64,000 nt of DNA from Duganella aceris. Lineage in GTDB: Bacteria; Pseudomonadota; Gammaproteobacteria; Burkholderiales; Burkholderiaceae_D. The position numbers were made by a program, and so were the translations under genes. Shown one piece after another: positions 1 through 8,875 of this stretch. Location: the NCBI RefSeq assembly GCF_011090165.1, contig NZ_JAADJT010000007.1:186001-250000 (forward strand), written 5' to 3'. Each line of letters opens with the position of its first letter. Position 1 is the first letter of the stretch. The notes under the pieces were generated by a model that ran no database searches, was not told the origin of the DNA, and saw nothing but the letters and a program-made list of their open reading frames with translations.

Positions 1-1
1 G

Positions 2-985
2 GCGCCGGCCGAACTGCCGAAGGAGCTGCACTGGTTTAAGTGGGAGGCTTATTCCACCTGGCTGTCCGGCATCGCGCTGCTGACCATCGCCTACTACTTC
101 AACGCGCAGGCGATGATGATCGATAAATCGGTGGCCGACATTAGCAGCCTTCAGGCGATCGGCATCGGCGTCGGCACGCTGGTGGTCGGCTGGACCGTGT
201 ACGACCTGCTGTGCCGCTCGCCGCTGGGCAAGCGCGACCTGTGGTTCGGCATCGTGGTGTTCGTGCTGATCGTCGCGGCGGCGTACGGCCTGACGCATGT
301 GCTGAGCGGACGCGCGGCCTACATCCACGTCGGCGCGCTGATCGGCACCATCATGGTCGGCAATGTGCTGATGCTGATCATTCCCGGCCAGCGCAAGATG
401 GTCGAGGCCATGTCGGCCGGCCGCATGCCCGATCCGATCCACGGCCAGAAGGCCAAGCAGCGCAGCGTGCACAATAACTACTTCACGCTGCCGGTGCTGT
501 TCATCATGATCAGCAACCACTACGCGATGACCTATCGTCACGATCATGCCTGGCTGGTGCTGGCGTTCATCATGGCGGCCGGGGTCTTCATCCGCCACTT
601 CTTCAACCTGCGCCACAAGGGCCGCGTCGAGTGGCGCTATCCGGCCATCGGCGTCGCGCTGCTGGCCGGCGTGGCGGTGGCGATCGCGCCGGCGCGTCCG
701 GTCGCGGTGGCTGCCGCCGCCGATCCGGCGGCGGAATTCGCCAAAGTCAAGTCGGTCATCGATCAGCGCTGCGTGGCCTGCCACTCGGCGCATCCGACCC
801 AGGCCGGCTTCGCCACCGCGCCGGCCGGCATCGCGTTGGACAACGCCGACCAGATCCACCAGAACGCGGAAAAAATCTACAAGCAGGCGGTCGAGCTGAA
901 AGCCATGCCGCTGGCGAACCTGACCAATATGACGGACGCCGAACGCGCCCAACTCGCGGCCTGGTTCCACGCCGGCGCAAAATGA
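2..985 (+). CDS. puuD: Urate hydroxylase PuuD, membrane cytochrome-c type (5' end outside window)
   Basis: The reading frame is open from the first bases of the window, so the true start lies upstream and about 327 C-terminal residues are visible. Several hydrophobic membrane segments (for example around positions 170-300, 310-410 and 540-690) are followed by a soluble tail carrying a c-type haem motif, CVACH, encoded near 770-783, and a later Met (KAMPLAN) that could be the axial ligand. This arrangement, membrane helices and then a monohaem cytochrome domain, is that of PuuD, which oxidises urate to 5-hydroxyisourate and passes electrons to the respiratory chain instead of making peroxide as soluble uricase does. 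The M20 hydrolase gene follows 11 bases downstream, so the two are probably co-transcribed. The family call is firm; the pathway role is from the family. Confidence 0.88.
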   Translation, partial: APAELPKELHWFKWEAYSTWLSGIALLTIAYYFNAQAMMIDKSVADISSLQAIGIGVGTLVVGWTVYDLLCRSPLGKRDLWFGIVVFVLIVAAAYGLTHVLSGRAAYIHVGALIGTIMVGNVLMLIIPGQRKMVEAMSAGRMPDPIHGQKAKQRSVHNNYFTLPVLFIMISNHYAMTYRHDHAWLVLAFIMAAGVFIRHFFNLRHKGRVEWRYPAIGVALLAGVAVAIAPARPVAVAAAADPAAEFAKVKSVIDQRCVACHSAHPTQAGFATAPAGIALDNADQIHQNAEKIYKQAVELKAMPLANLTNMTDAERAQLAAWFHAGAK

Positions 986-996
986 AGGAACACGAT

Positions 997-2226
997 ATGA
1001 GCACTCCAAAAGAACAACTGGCGCAGTGGATCGACGCGCACTTTGACGAGGAAGTCGCCTTCCTGCAGCAGGTGCTGCGCGTCCCGACCGATACGCCGCC
1101 CGGCAACAACGCGCCGCACGCGGAACTGGTGGCCGGGTTGGTGCAGGCCTACGGCTGGACCGCCGAGAAGCACGCCGTGCCGGCGCAGGCGGTGCAGGAC
1201 TACGGCATGGAATCGATCACCAACCTGATCGTGCGCCGGCTGTATCAGCCGGGCGGCCCGACCGTGGCGCTCAACGCGCACGGCGACGTGGTGCCGCCGG
1301 GCGACAACTGGACCTATCCGCCGTATGGCGGCGTGATCGCCGACGGCTATATCTACGGCCGTGCCGCCGCCGTCTCCAAGTGCGACTTCGCCACCTACAT
1401 CTTCGCCGCGCGCGCGCTGGAGGCGCTGGGCGTGCCGCTCAAGGGCGGCTTGGAACTGCACTTCACCTACGACGAGGAATTCGGCGGCCTGCTCGGGCCG
1501 GGCTGGCTGCTGGAGCAGGGGTTGACCAGGCCGGACTACGTGATCGCGGCGGGCTTCAGCTACAACATCGTCACCGCGCACAACGCATGCCTGCAACTGG
1601 AGATCACGGTCAACGGCAAGTCCGGCCACGGCGCGATGCCGGAGACCGGCCACGACGCCTTGCAGGCGGCCACGCGCATCCTCAACGCGATCTACGACCA
1701 GCTGCCGAAGCTAAAGAAGATCAAGTCCAAGGTGGCCGGCATCGACTCGCCGACCATGCTGGTGGGCCGCATCGACGGCGGCACCAACACCAACGTGGTG
1801 CCGGGCAAGGTGGTGCTGAAGATGGACCGCCGCATGATCCCGGAAGAGGATCCGGCCGCGGTGGAGGCGCAGGTGCGCGCGCTGATCGAGGACGCGGTGC
1901 GCGGCCAGCCCGGCATCACGCTGGATATCAAGCGCCTGCTGCTGTCGCACGCGCTGCGCGAGTTGCCTGGCACGCAAAAGCTGGTCGACAGCCTGCAACG
2001 CAACGCGCAAAGCGTCATCGGCGAGACCATCCCGGCGCAGGGCACGCCGCTGTATGCGGACGCGCGCCTGTACGGCGAACATGGCATTCCAGCGGTGCTG
2101 TACGGCGCCGGCCCGCGCACCGTGCCGGAGTCGAACGCCAAGAAAGCAGACGAGCGGCTGCTGCTGGAGGATTTGAGGAAGGCCACCAAAATCGTCGCCG
2201 CCACGCTGCTGGATTTCCTGGGCTGA
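997..2226 (+). CDS. M20 family metallohydrolase (ArgE/DapE-like), atypical metal motif
   Basis: A 409-residue cytosolic protein of the M20/ArgE/DapE zinc hydrolase family. The start at 997 has an AAGGA site upstream; the frame is open further upstream but overlaps puuD. Visible landmarks: the HGD metal motif (His95, Asp97), the Glu160-Glu161 pair (catalytic base and metal ligand), a small dimerisation/lid domain containing HGAMPETGHDA, and a late YGEHGIP segment (His362). The segment that in most members reads GRG-x-x-D and supplies the metal-bridging Asp reads YGRAAAVSKCDF here, so Val126 stands at the bridging position and the next Asp is residue 130. Position directly behind puuD suggests action on a purine-breakdown amide, but that is inference; any N-acyl amino acid or peptide is possible. 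Confidence 0.75.
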   Translation: MSTPKEQLAQWIDAHFDEEVAFLQQVLRVPTDTPPGNNAPHAELVAGLVQAYGWTAEKHAVPAQAVQDYGMESITNLIVRRLYQPGGPTVALNAHGDVVPPGDNWTYPPYGGVIADGYIYGRAAAVSKCDFATYIFAARALEALGVPLKGGLELHFTYDEEFGGLLGPGWLLEQGLTRPDYVIAAGFSYNIVTAHNACLQLEITVNGKSGHGAMPETGHDALQAATRILNAIYDQLPKLKKIKSKVAGIDSPTMLVGRIDGGTNTNVVPGKVVLKMDRRMIPEEDPAAVEAQVRALIEDAVRGQPGITLDIKRLLLSHALRELPGTQKLVDSLQRNAQSVIGETIPAQGTPLYADARLYGEHGIPAVLYGAGPRTVPESNAKKADERLLLEDLRKATKIVAATLLDFLG

Positions 2227-2292
2227 GCGACATCGCCCGGCTTCGGGCGAATGTGTCCGAGCGTACACAGTCGTTTCGCCCGAGTGTCGTAT

Positions 2293-2316
2293 CATAGGGT
2301 CATTATTGACCCTATG
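2293..2316. promoter_or_regulatory. Perfect 10-bp inverted repeat upstream of pqiA
   Basis: CATAGGGTCA at 2293-2302 and its exact complement at 2307-2316 are separated by four bases (TTAT). The repeat ends eight bases before the GTG start of pqiA. It has no downstream T-run, so it reads better as an operator or a 5' leader hairpin of the pqi operon than as the terminator of the M20 gene. No regulator family can be assigned. Confidence 0.4.
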
Positions 2317-2324
2317 GCCGGCCT

Positions 2325-3590
2325 GTGCATCGATACGACTTGATCACCTGTCACGACTGCGGCGTGCTGCATCTGCGCCGCCCGGTGCGCCCGCGCGAAA
2401 AAGCGCGCTGCGTGCGCTGCCAGGCCATCCTGTATCGCGGCATTCATTCCGACGCCAGCCGTATGGCCGCCATCACGCTGGCCGCCATCTTCACCTTCCT
2501 GATCGCGCAGTGCTTCCCCATCGTCGAGCTGGAGATCAACGGCTACAGCACCAGCGCCACGCTGCTGGGCGCCATCCGCGTCATGTGGCTGGAGCAGATG
2601 CAGCTGGTGGCGATCGTCGTCTTCCTGTTCACGATCCTGCTGCCGGCGGTGGAGCTGGGCTCTCTGCTGTATGTGACGCTGGCGCTGCGCGGCGGCTACC
2701 GTCCGCCCGGCTTCGACCATCTGCTGCGCGCGGTGGGCGCCGCGCGACGCTGGGGCATGACCGAGGTGCTGATGATCGGCATCCTGATCACCATCGTCAA
2801 GATGACCAGCCTGGCGCAGGTGCTGGTGCAACCGGGCCTGTTCGCCTTCGGCGCGCTGACGCTGATGCTGGCCATCGTGACGGCCTTCGATCCGAAAATC
2901 CTGTGGAATATCGGCGAGCACCTGCCGGGACCGCGCCGCGCCGCGCAGCAGACCTTCAACTATCAGGCGCTGGCCGGCAAGCCGCTGATCGACTGCCCCG
3001 CCTGCGGCCTGGTCGCGGCGCGCGAGTTCGGCAAGCAGCGCCAGTACTGCCAACGCTGCGGCGCCAGGCTGCACCGCCGTCGCCGGCAGAGCGTCGGCCG
3101 CACCTGGGCCTTCCTGCTGGCGGCCACCATCCTTTACATCCCCGCCAACCTGCTGCCGGTGATGTACACCTCCTCTCTGTTCGGCAAGGAGGACGACACC
3201 ATCATCAGCGGCGTGGTCTACTTCTGGACCAGCGGCTCGCCCGCGCTGGCGGTGATCATCTTCATCGCCAGCATCGTGGTGCCGGTGCTGAAGCTGGCCT
3301 CGTTGTCGCTGCTGGCCTACACCGCGCAGCGGCGCTCGCGCTGGCAGCCCTTGCAACGCACGGTGTTATACCGGATCGTTGAATTCGTCGGCCGCTGGTC
3401 GATGCTCGATATTTTCGTCATTACGCTGACGGTGGCGCTGGTGCGCTTCCAGTCGCTGGCCGTGATCACGGCCGGACCGGGAGCGATGGCGTTTTGCGCG
3501 GTGGTGGTGCTGACCATGATCGCGTCCATGCAGTTCGATCCGCGCCTGATCTGGGATCCCATCGATACATCTGGAGAGAAGCATGTCTGA
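2325..3590 (+). CDS. pqiA: PqiA intermembrane lipid transport membrane protein
   Basis: A 421-residue inner-membrane protein with the duplicated PqiA domain. Each half begins with a rubredoxin-like zinc ribbon (CHDCG and CVRCQ near residues 9-36; CPACG and CQRCG near residues 224-247) followed by four predicted membrane helices. PqiA is the membrane partner of the PqiB/PqiC envelope-spanning lipid-transport complex. A GTG start at 2325 is chosen because it is the first start in frame and leads straight into the first zinc ribbon; no good Shine-Dalgarno is seen, which is a small doubt. pqiB overlaps its last 8 bases (ATGTCTGA), so translation is probably coupled. Confidence 0.9.
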   Translation: MHRYDLITCHDCGVLHLRRPVRPREKARCVRCQAILYRGIHSDASRMAAITLAAIFTFLIAQCFPIVELEINGYSTSATLLGAIRVMWLEQMQLVAIVVFLFTILLPAVELGSLLYVTLALRGGYRPPGFDHLLRAVGAARRWGMTEVLMIGILITIVKMTSLAQVLVQPGLFAFGALTLMLAIVTAFDPKILWNIGEHLPGPRRAAQQTFNYQALAGKPLIDCPACGLVAAREFGKQRQYCQRCGARLHRRRRQSVGRTWAFLLAATILYIPANLLPVMYTSSLFGKEDDTIISGVVYFWTSGSPALAVIIFIASIVVPVLKLASLSLLAYTAQRRSRWQPLQRTVLYRIVEFVGRWSMLDIFVITLTVALVRFQSLAVITAGPGAMAFCAVVVLTMIASMQFDPRLIWDPIDTSGEKHV

Positions 3591-5208
3591 AAACGAGAAC
3601 GGCGCGCCGCCGCCGCTGCCGCAACCGCACGTGGAAAAGGCCAGCCGCTGGCTGCCGTCGCTGGTGTGGCTGATACCGCTGCTGGCGGCGCTGATCGGCG
3701 TGGCGCTGGTGGCCAAGTCCATCATCGACCAGGGCGAGACGGTCACGGTCAGCTTCCGCACCGGCGATGGGCTGGAGCCGGGCAAGACCAAGGTCAAGTA
3801 CAAGGACGTCGACATTGGTCTGGTGCGCACCATATCGCTGTCGCGCGACCTGTCCAAGGTGCTGGTGACGATCGAGATGAGCAAGGGCGCCAGCCGCTTC
3901 ACCGCCGCCGATTCGCGCTTCTGGGTGGTGCGGCCGCGCGTCGGCGCCAGCGGCGTATCGGGGCTGGGCACCTTGCTGTCCGGCGCCTACATCGGCGTCG
4001 ACGCCGGCAAGTCCGAAGAGACCAGCAAGGAATTCGTCGGGCTGGAAAAGCCGGCGCAGGTCGCGGGCGACGAGAAGGGCAGCGCCTACACGCTCCACAG
4101 CGACAACCTCGGCTCGGTCGATGTCGGCTCGCCGATCTTCTACCGCCGCATCCAGGTGGGGCAGGTGACCAGCTTCGACCTCGACGACAAGGGGCGCGGC
4201 GTGAAGATCGGGGTATTCGTCACCGCGCCGTACGACCAGTATGTCGGCAAGAACACGCGCTGGTGGCATGCCAGCGGCGTCGACGTGCGGCTCGACTCCA
4301 GCGGCTTCAAGGTCAACACGCAATCGCTGGCGGCGGTGCTGGTGGGCGGCATCGCCTTCGAATCGATGACCGGGCAGAAGCCGGACGCGGTGGCGGCGGC
4401 CGGCAGCAACTTCCTGCTGGCGGCCGACCAGGCCAGCGCGCTGCGCGAACCGGACGGCACGCCGATCACCACGGTGCTGTACTTCGATCAATCGCTGCGC
4501 GGCTTGTCTCCGGGCGCGCCGGTGGACTTCCGCGGCATCGTCATGGGTGAAGTACGCTCGGTGGGCGTCGAATTCGACCCGGTCAAGAAAAGCTTCCGCA
4601 TGCCGGTCACGGTCGACATGTATCCGGCGCGGCTGGGACGCAGCTTCCAGAAGACGCTGGCCGACGACCAGGATCGCAACGCCGGCCCGCTGGTGCTGGA
4701 GCGGATGGTGGAACGCGGGCTGCGCGGCCAGCTGCGCACCGGGAACCTGCTGACCGGGCAGTTGTACGTGGCGCTGGACTTCTTCCCCAACGCGGCCAAG
4801 GTCAAGGTCGACGTGACGCAGTATCCGATGGAGGTGCCGACGGTGCCGAACAGTCTGGACGAGTTACAGACGCAGCTCTCCAGCATCGCGCGCAAATTGG
4901 ACAAGGTGCCGTTTGAAGAAATCGGCAACAACCTGCGCGACACGCTGAAGACCGCCAACGTGCTGTTCAAGCAGCTCGATACGCAGGTGGTGCCGGAGAT
5001 GAAGGACACGCTGGGCGCGGCACGCAAGACCTTCAGCACCGCCGACCAGCTGTTGCAGAAGGATTCGCCGGTGCAGTCGGACCTGCGCGAAGCGTTGCAG
5101 CAGCTGACGCAGACGATGCAATCGCTGAACGCGCTGTCGGATTATCTGGAGCGTCATCCCGAGTCGCTGATACGCGGCAAGCAGGAGAAAAAAGGAGAAC
5201 AGAAATGA
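3583..5208 (+). CDS. pqiB: PqiB, MCE (MlaD-type) tunnel protein
   Basis: A 541-residue protein, nearly the same length as E. coli PqiB. A single N-terminal transmembrane helix (about residues 24-47) anchors it in the inner membrane. Three MCE repeats follow (about 45-140, 160-255 and 285-395), and then a long C-terminal helical region (about 420-530, rich in leucine and glutamine) that in the family forms the periplasmic needle. It is the tunnel component that carries lipid between inner and outer membranes with PqiA and PqiC. It overlaps pqiA by 8 bases and pqiC by 4 (ATGA), the normal gene order. The ATG at 3583 has GGAGAGAAGC just upstream. Confidence 0.92.
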   Translation: MSENENGAPPPLPQPHVEKASRWLPSLVWLIPLLAALIGVALVAKSIIDQGETVTVSFRTGDGLEPGKTKVKYKDVDIGLVRTISLSRDLSKVLVTIEMSKGASRFTAADSRFWVVRPRVGASGVSGLGTLLSGAYIGVDAGKSEETSKEFVGLEKPAQVAGDEKGSAYTLHSDNLGSVDVGSPIFYRRIQVGQVTSFDLDDKGRGVKIGVFVTAPYDQYVGKNTRWWHASGVDVRLDSSGFKVNTQSLAAVLVGGIAFESMTGQKPDAVAAAGSNFLLAADQASALREPDGTPITTVLYFDQSLRGLSPGAPVDFRGIVMGEVRSVGVEFDPVKKSFRMPVTVDMYPARLGRSFQKTLADDQDRNAGPLVLERMVERGLRGQLRTGNLLTGQLYVALDFFPNAAKVKVDVTQYPMEVPTVPNSLDELQTQLSSIARKLDKVPFEEIGNNLRDTLKTANVLFKQLDTQVVPEMKDTLGAARKTFSTADQLLQKDSPVQSDLREALQQLTQTMQSLNALSDYLERHPESLIRGKQEKKGEQK

Positions 5209-5807
5209 TGCGACCAATGAATGCCGCCGCCGGCGCCGTAGCGCTGGCGTTGCTGGCCGGCTGCGCCAGCGCGCCGCCGGAGCGCTTCTACAGCTTGAGT
5301 AACGGCATGGGCGTCACGGAAGCCAAGGCCCCGCGCGCCGCCTACTACATCGAAGTGCCGGCGGTGACGGTGCCGCAGCAGGTGGCGCGCAACCAGCTGG
5401 TGGTGAGCACCGGCGCGGGGAGGATCGATCTGCTGGAGCAGGAGCGCTGGTCGTCGCCGCCGGCGTCGGAGATCGGGCAGGCCTTGTCGCTGGCGATATC
5501 GGGCGAGCTGGGGACGATCGACGTGTTCCGCACGCCGACGCCGGACAGCGCGCCGGTGTACCGCATCAGCACCAACGTGCAGCGTTTCGAATCCGCGCCG
5601 GGGCAGTACGCCTTGATCGACGCGGTATGGAGCGTGCGGCTGGTGGGCAGCAGCAAGGTGCTGACCTGCCGCAGCGTCGCCAACGAGCAGGTCGCCGCCG
5701 GCTACGACGCGCTGGTGGCCGGCCACCGCCGCGCCGTCGCCCGGATCGCCGCCGACATCTCGAAAGCCGTCCTCGCCATCGCCGCCGGTACCCCGCCAAC
5801 CTGCTGA
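5205..5807 (+). CDS. pqiC: PqiC, outer-membrane lipoprotein of the Pqi complex
   Basis: A 200-residue lipoprotein of the ABC-transport auxiliary component/DUF330 family. The N-terminus has a lipobox, LLAGC, with the modified Cys near residue 22, followed by a FYSL segment typical of PqiC. It is expected on the inner face of the outer membrane, docking the PqiB needle. The start overlaps the pqiB stop (ATGA at 5205-5208). A Met-Arg-Pro-Met start gives two possible ATGs (5205 and 5217); the first is preceded by AAAGGAGAACAGAA, a strong ribosome site, and is preferred. The gene ends 16 bases before a 90-bp palindromic repeat that probably terminates the operon. Confidence 0.87.
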   Translation: MMRPMNAAAGAVALALLAGCASAPPERFYSLSNGMGVTEAKAPRAAYYIEVPAVTVPQQVARNQLVVSTGAGRIDLLEQERWSSPPASEIGQALSLAISGELGTIDVFRTPTPDSAPVYRISTNVQRFESAPGQYALIDAVWSVRLVGSSKVLTCRSVANEQVAAGYDALVAGHRRAVARIAADISKAVLAIAAGTPPTC

Positions 5808-5823
5808 GTGCGTGTCCCAATAA

Positions 5824-5913
5824 TCCGGGGTCAGAGCTAAAAACTGGACACAGGCTCAACCGTAGCGGCCGCTACGGTTGAGCCTGTGTCCAGTTTTTAG
5901 CTCTGACCCCGGA
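5824..5913. repeat. 90-bp perfect palindrome, copy 1 of 4
   Basis: The two 45-base arms are exact reverse complements with no spacer (centre GGCC at 5867-5870). The outer part, TCCGGGGTCAGAGCTAAAAA, is shared with copies at 12785, 61412 and 62534. The inner arm here is AGGCTCAACCG, which differs from the other copies but is matched in the opposite arm. It lies between the convergent 3' ends of pqiC and the LysR gene and is followed by a run of five T, so an RNA copy would form a strong terminator hairpin on the + strand. It probably belongs to a dispersed REP/MITE-like family. Confidence 0.9.
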
Positions 5914-5917
5914 GTTT

Positions 5918-6823
5918 TTAGGTCACGAGCACAGCGTCGTTGATCTGCCCGCGCAGCCAGAGGCTGGCCGGGTCGGCGTCGACGTTGGCGTGCCAGTAGA
6001 GGTAGATGTCGAGCGACGGCATCTGCAGCGGCACCCCCAGGATCTGGTTGCCGAACTGCTGATTGACCACGCGCGCCAGCCGCTCCGGCATCGTCAGCGC
6101 CAGGTCGGTCTGGCTCACGACACGGCATGCGGCGAAGTAGTGCTGGCAGCGCAGGCGTATCCGCCGCTGCAATCCCAACCGGCTCAACTCGAAATCCTCC
6201 AGCCCCGGCCCGCGCCGGCGTGAACTGGTCTGGATGTGCTCCAGTGTCAGATAACCGTCCAGATCCAGCGTGCCCCTTACCGCCGGATGATCGCGCCGCA
6301 CCAGCACCACCGTCTGATCGGTCGCCAGCAGCGTGCGGCGGATGTCGTTCGACAGCGGCAGCAGGATGTCGATCGCGGCGTCCAGCGTGCCCGCCGCCAG
6401 TTCGCTTTCCAGTTCGCGCCGTCCGACCTGCAAGGTGTTCAGCCCGACCAGCGGCGCTTCCCGCGCCACCCGCGCCATCAGCGGCGGCAGCACGCTCGCT
6501 TCCAGCACGTCGCGCAGCGCCAGCGAGAAACTGCGCTCGCTGCCGGCCGCTTCAAACCGCTCGACGCCGTTCAACGTCACTTCAAAGCCGCGCAGCGATT
6601 GCCGCACCGGGTCTATGATGGAGCGTGCCAGCGGCGTCGGCACCATCACGTGACCCTGCCGTTCGAACAGCGGGTCGTCGAACAGTTGCCGCAGCCGGTT
6701 CAGCGCGTGGCTGATGGCCGGCTGCGTCAGGTTCATCTTCAGACTGGCGCGCGTGATGCTGCCCTCGGCGTAGATCGCTTCGAACACGATGAACAGATTG
6801 AGATCGACTTTCGATATATGCAT
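5918..6823 (-). CDS. LysR-family transcriptional regulator
   Basis: A 301-residue LysR regulator. The winged helix-turn-helix occupies about residues 5-65, with the typical TQPAISHALNRLRQLFDDPLF recognition and turn region, and is followed by a two-lobed LysR substrate domain. The DNA-binding domain resembles the NodD/PhnR-like branch (SKVDLNLFIVFEAIY start). It is transcribed away from the histidine phosphatase and acyl-CoA dehydrogenase genes, which are its likely targets; the 91-base gap is A/T-rich, including the ATTAATACTATTCATTTGAT stretch. The stop codon lies in the T-run flanking palindrome copy 1. Confidence 0.88.
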   Translation of the reverse strand: MHISKVDLNLFIVFEAIYAEGSITRASLKMNLTQPAISHALNRLRQLFDDPLFERQGHVMVPTPLARSIIDPVRQSLRGFEVTLNGVERFEAAGSERSFSLALRDVLEASVLPPLMARVAREAPLVGLNTLQVGRRELESELAAGTLDAAIDILLPLSNDIRRTLLATDQTVVLVRRDHPAVRGTLDLDGYLTLEHIQTSSRRRGPGLEDFELSRLGLQRRIRLRCQHYFAACRVVSQTDLALTMPERLARVVNQQFGNQILGVPLQMPSLDIYLYWHANVDADPASLWLRGQINDAVLVT

Positions 6824-6914
6824 GGGATTTATGCGGGTGAATTAATACTATTCATTTGATGAATTATAGGCCGGCCGTTAAGCTGGTGCCTGTTTATGAG
6901 GGAATGAAAACGAT

Positions 6915-7619
6915 ATGGGACAAATTTTCCTGGTGCGTCACGGCCAGGCGTCGTTCGGCGCCGTCAATTACGACCAGCTGTCGGAGCTCGGCTACGAGCA
7001 GGCCCGCCTGCTGGGCCAGTGGTATGCCAACGGCCGCCAGTCGTTTCAGCGGGTGGTCACCGGCGGCATGGCGCGCCATCGCCAGACCGCCGACACCTGC
7101 CTGGCCGAGCTGCCGAAGCCACAACTGGCGGAGGCGGACTGGATCACCGACCAGGGCTTCGCCGAATTCGATCATCACGAGGTGCTGCTGCGCCATTGCC
7201 CCGAGTTCGCCGACGCGGTCGCGTTCAAGGCGCTGCTGGCGCGCCACGTCGATCCGCCGCGCGCGCTGGAGCATCTGTTCCGCGCCGCGATGCAGCGCTG
7301 GATGGGCGGCTGGCATGACGACGACTACAAGGAAACCTGGCCGGCGTTCCGGCGCCGCTGCGTCGCCGCGCTGGAGCGCCTCGACACCGACAGCAGCAAG
7401 CAGGCCACCATCGTGTTCACCTCCGGCGGCGTGATCTCGACGCTGATGCAGCACCTGCTCGGCCTGCAGGACTATCAGGTGATGGAGATGAACTGGACGC
7501 TGGCCAATTGCGCCGTCACCAAGCTGCTGCAACGCCCCGGCCAGTTCACCTTGAGCTACCTGAACAACTACGCGCACCTGGAATGGCTGGGCCAACCCGG
7601 CGCCGTCACCTACCGATAA
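6915..7619 (+). CDS. Histidine phosphatase family protein (phosphoglycerate-mutase fold)
   Basis: A 234-residue protein with the histidine phosphatase signature FLVRHGQAS at residues 5-13, where the His is the phospho-acceptor. A second catalytic region, FTSGGVIS at about residues 172-179, takes the place of the usual distal His-containing motif, so the second catalytic His may be replaced or shifted. The substrate cannot be read from sequence. It is separated from the downstream acyl-CoA dehydrogenase gene by 9 bases, and in related bacteria this pair often sits with phosphotransferase-like genes for acyl-CoA metabolism (recalled, not checked). The start follows GGGAATGAAAACGAT. Confidence 0.8.
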   Translation: MGQIFLVRHGQASFGAVNYDQLSELGYEQARLLGQWYANGRQSFQRVVTGGMARHRQTADTCLAELPKPQLAEADWITDQGFAEFDHHEVLLRHCPEFADAVAFKALLARHVDPPRALEHLFRAAMQRWMGGWHDDDYKETWPAFRRRCVAALERLDTDSSKQATIVFTSGGVISTLMQHLLGLQDYQVMEMNWTLANCAVTKLLQRPGQFTLSYLNNYAHLEWLGQPGAVTYR

Positions 7620-7628
7620 GGAACCACC

Positions 7629-8843
7629 ATGGACTTCGACTACAGCCCGAAAGTACAGGCGCTGCAAGCCCGCCTGACCGCCTTCATGGAACAGCACATC
7701 TATCCGAACGAGGCGCGCTTCCACGCCGAGATCGAGACCAACCGCGCCGCCGGCAACGCCTGGCTGCCGACCCGGATCATGGAGGACTTGAAGCGCGAGG
7801 CGCGCGCCGCCGGCCTGTGGAACCTGTTCCTGCCCGACTCCGAACACGGCGCCGGCCTGACCAACCTCGAATACGCGCCGCTGTGCGAGATCATGGGCCG
7901 CGCGCACTTCGCGCCGGAGGTGTTCAACTGCGCGGCGCCGGACACCGGCAACATGGAGGTGCTGGCGCGCTACGGCACGCCCGAGCAGCAGCGCGACTGG
8001 CTGGAACCGCTGCTCGACGGCCGCATCCGCTCCTGCTTCGGCATGACCGAGCCGGACGTCGCCTCGTCCGACGCCACCAACATCGCCAGCTCCATCGTCC
8101 GCGACGGCGACGACTACGTGATCAACGGCCGCAAATGGTGGTCGTCCGGCGCCAACGATCCGCGCTGCGCGGTGTTCATCTTCATGGGCAAGAGCGATCC
8201 CGATAACCCCAGCCGCCACAAGCAGCAGTCGATGATCCTGGTGCCGCGCGACACACCGGGCGTCAACATCCTGCGCCACCTGCCGGTGTTCGGTTTCGAC
8301 GACGCGCCGCACGGCCACGCCGAAATCGTGTTCGACAACGTACGCGTGCCGGCGACCAATCTGCTGCTGGGCGAGGGACGCGGCTTCGAGATCGCGCAAG
8401 GCCGCCTCGGACCGGGACGCATCCACCACTGCATGCGCCTGATCGGCCTGGCCGAGCGTGCGCTGGAGCAGATGTGCCGCCGCAGCCTGTCGCGGGTCGC
8501 CTTCGGCAAGCCGGTGGCGGAGCAGGGCGTGACGCTGGAGCGCATCGCCGAGGCGCGCATCATGATCGACCAGGCGCGCCTGCTGGTGCTCAACGCCGCG
8601 CACATGATGGACACGGTCGGCAACAAGGTCGCGGCCAAGGAGATCGCGATGATCAAGGTGGCCGCGCCGAGCATGGCCTGCCGGGTCATCGACTGGGCGA
8701 TCCAGGTGCAGGGCGGCGGCGGCATGGCCGACCCGTTCCTGGCGCACGCCTACGCCAGCGCGCGTTCGCTGCGCCTGGCCGACGGTCCGGACGAGGTGCA
8801 CCGCAGCCAGATCGGCAAGATGGAGCTGGCGCGCTACAAATAG
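7629..8843 (+). CDS. Acyl-CoA dehydrogenase family protein (ACAD10/11-like)
   Basis: A 404-residue FAD enzyme of the acyl-CoA dehydrogenase fold. The N-terminal helical domain ([18 protein letters not shown]) is followed by the flavin-binding segment [16 protein letters not shown] at about residues 136-152, a central beta domain with [10 protein letters not shown], and the C-terminal helical bundle ending in [20 protein letters not shown]. The family oxidises an acyl-CoA to the enoyl-CoA and passes electrons to electron-transfer flavoprotein. The [12 protein letters not shown] form is typical of the ACAD10/11-like bacterial group. It is probably co-transcribed with the upstream phosphatase (9-base gap) and controlled by the divergent LysR. 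Confidence 0.9.
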   Translation: MDFDYSPKVQALQARLTAFMEQHIYPNEARFHAEIETNRAAGNAWLPTRIMEDLKREARAAGLWNLFLPDSEHGAGLTNLEYAPLCEIMGRAHFAPEVFNCAAPDTGNMEVLARYGTPEQQRDWLEPLLDGRIRSCFGMTEPDVASSDATNIASSIVRDGDDYVINGRKWWSSGANDPRCAVFIFMGKSDPDNPSRHKQQSMILVPRDTPGVNILRHLPVFGFDDAPHGHAEIVFDNVRVPATNLLLGEGRGFEIAQGRLGPGRIHHCMRLIGLAERALEQMCRRSLSRVAFGKPVAEQGVTLERIAEARIMIDQARLLVLNAAHMMDTVGNKVAAKEIAMIKVAAPSMACRVIDWAIQVQGGGGMADPFLAHAYASARSLRLADGPDEVHRSQIGKMELARYK

Positions 8844-8875
8844 GCGGCCGCAAAATCGGATGTTAGAATCGCCGC

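Noticed and set aside
5824..5913. Insertion sequence ends (transposon remnant) for the palindrome
   Set aside because: No transposase frame lies between or beside the copies; each is a self-contained hairpin, so a REP/MITE-like repeat is the better label.
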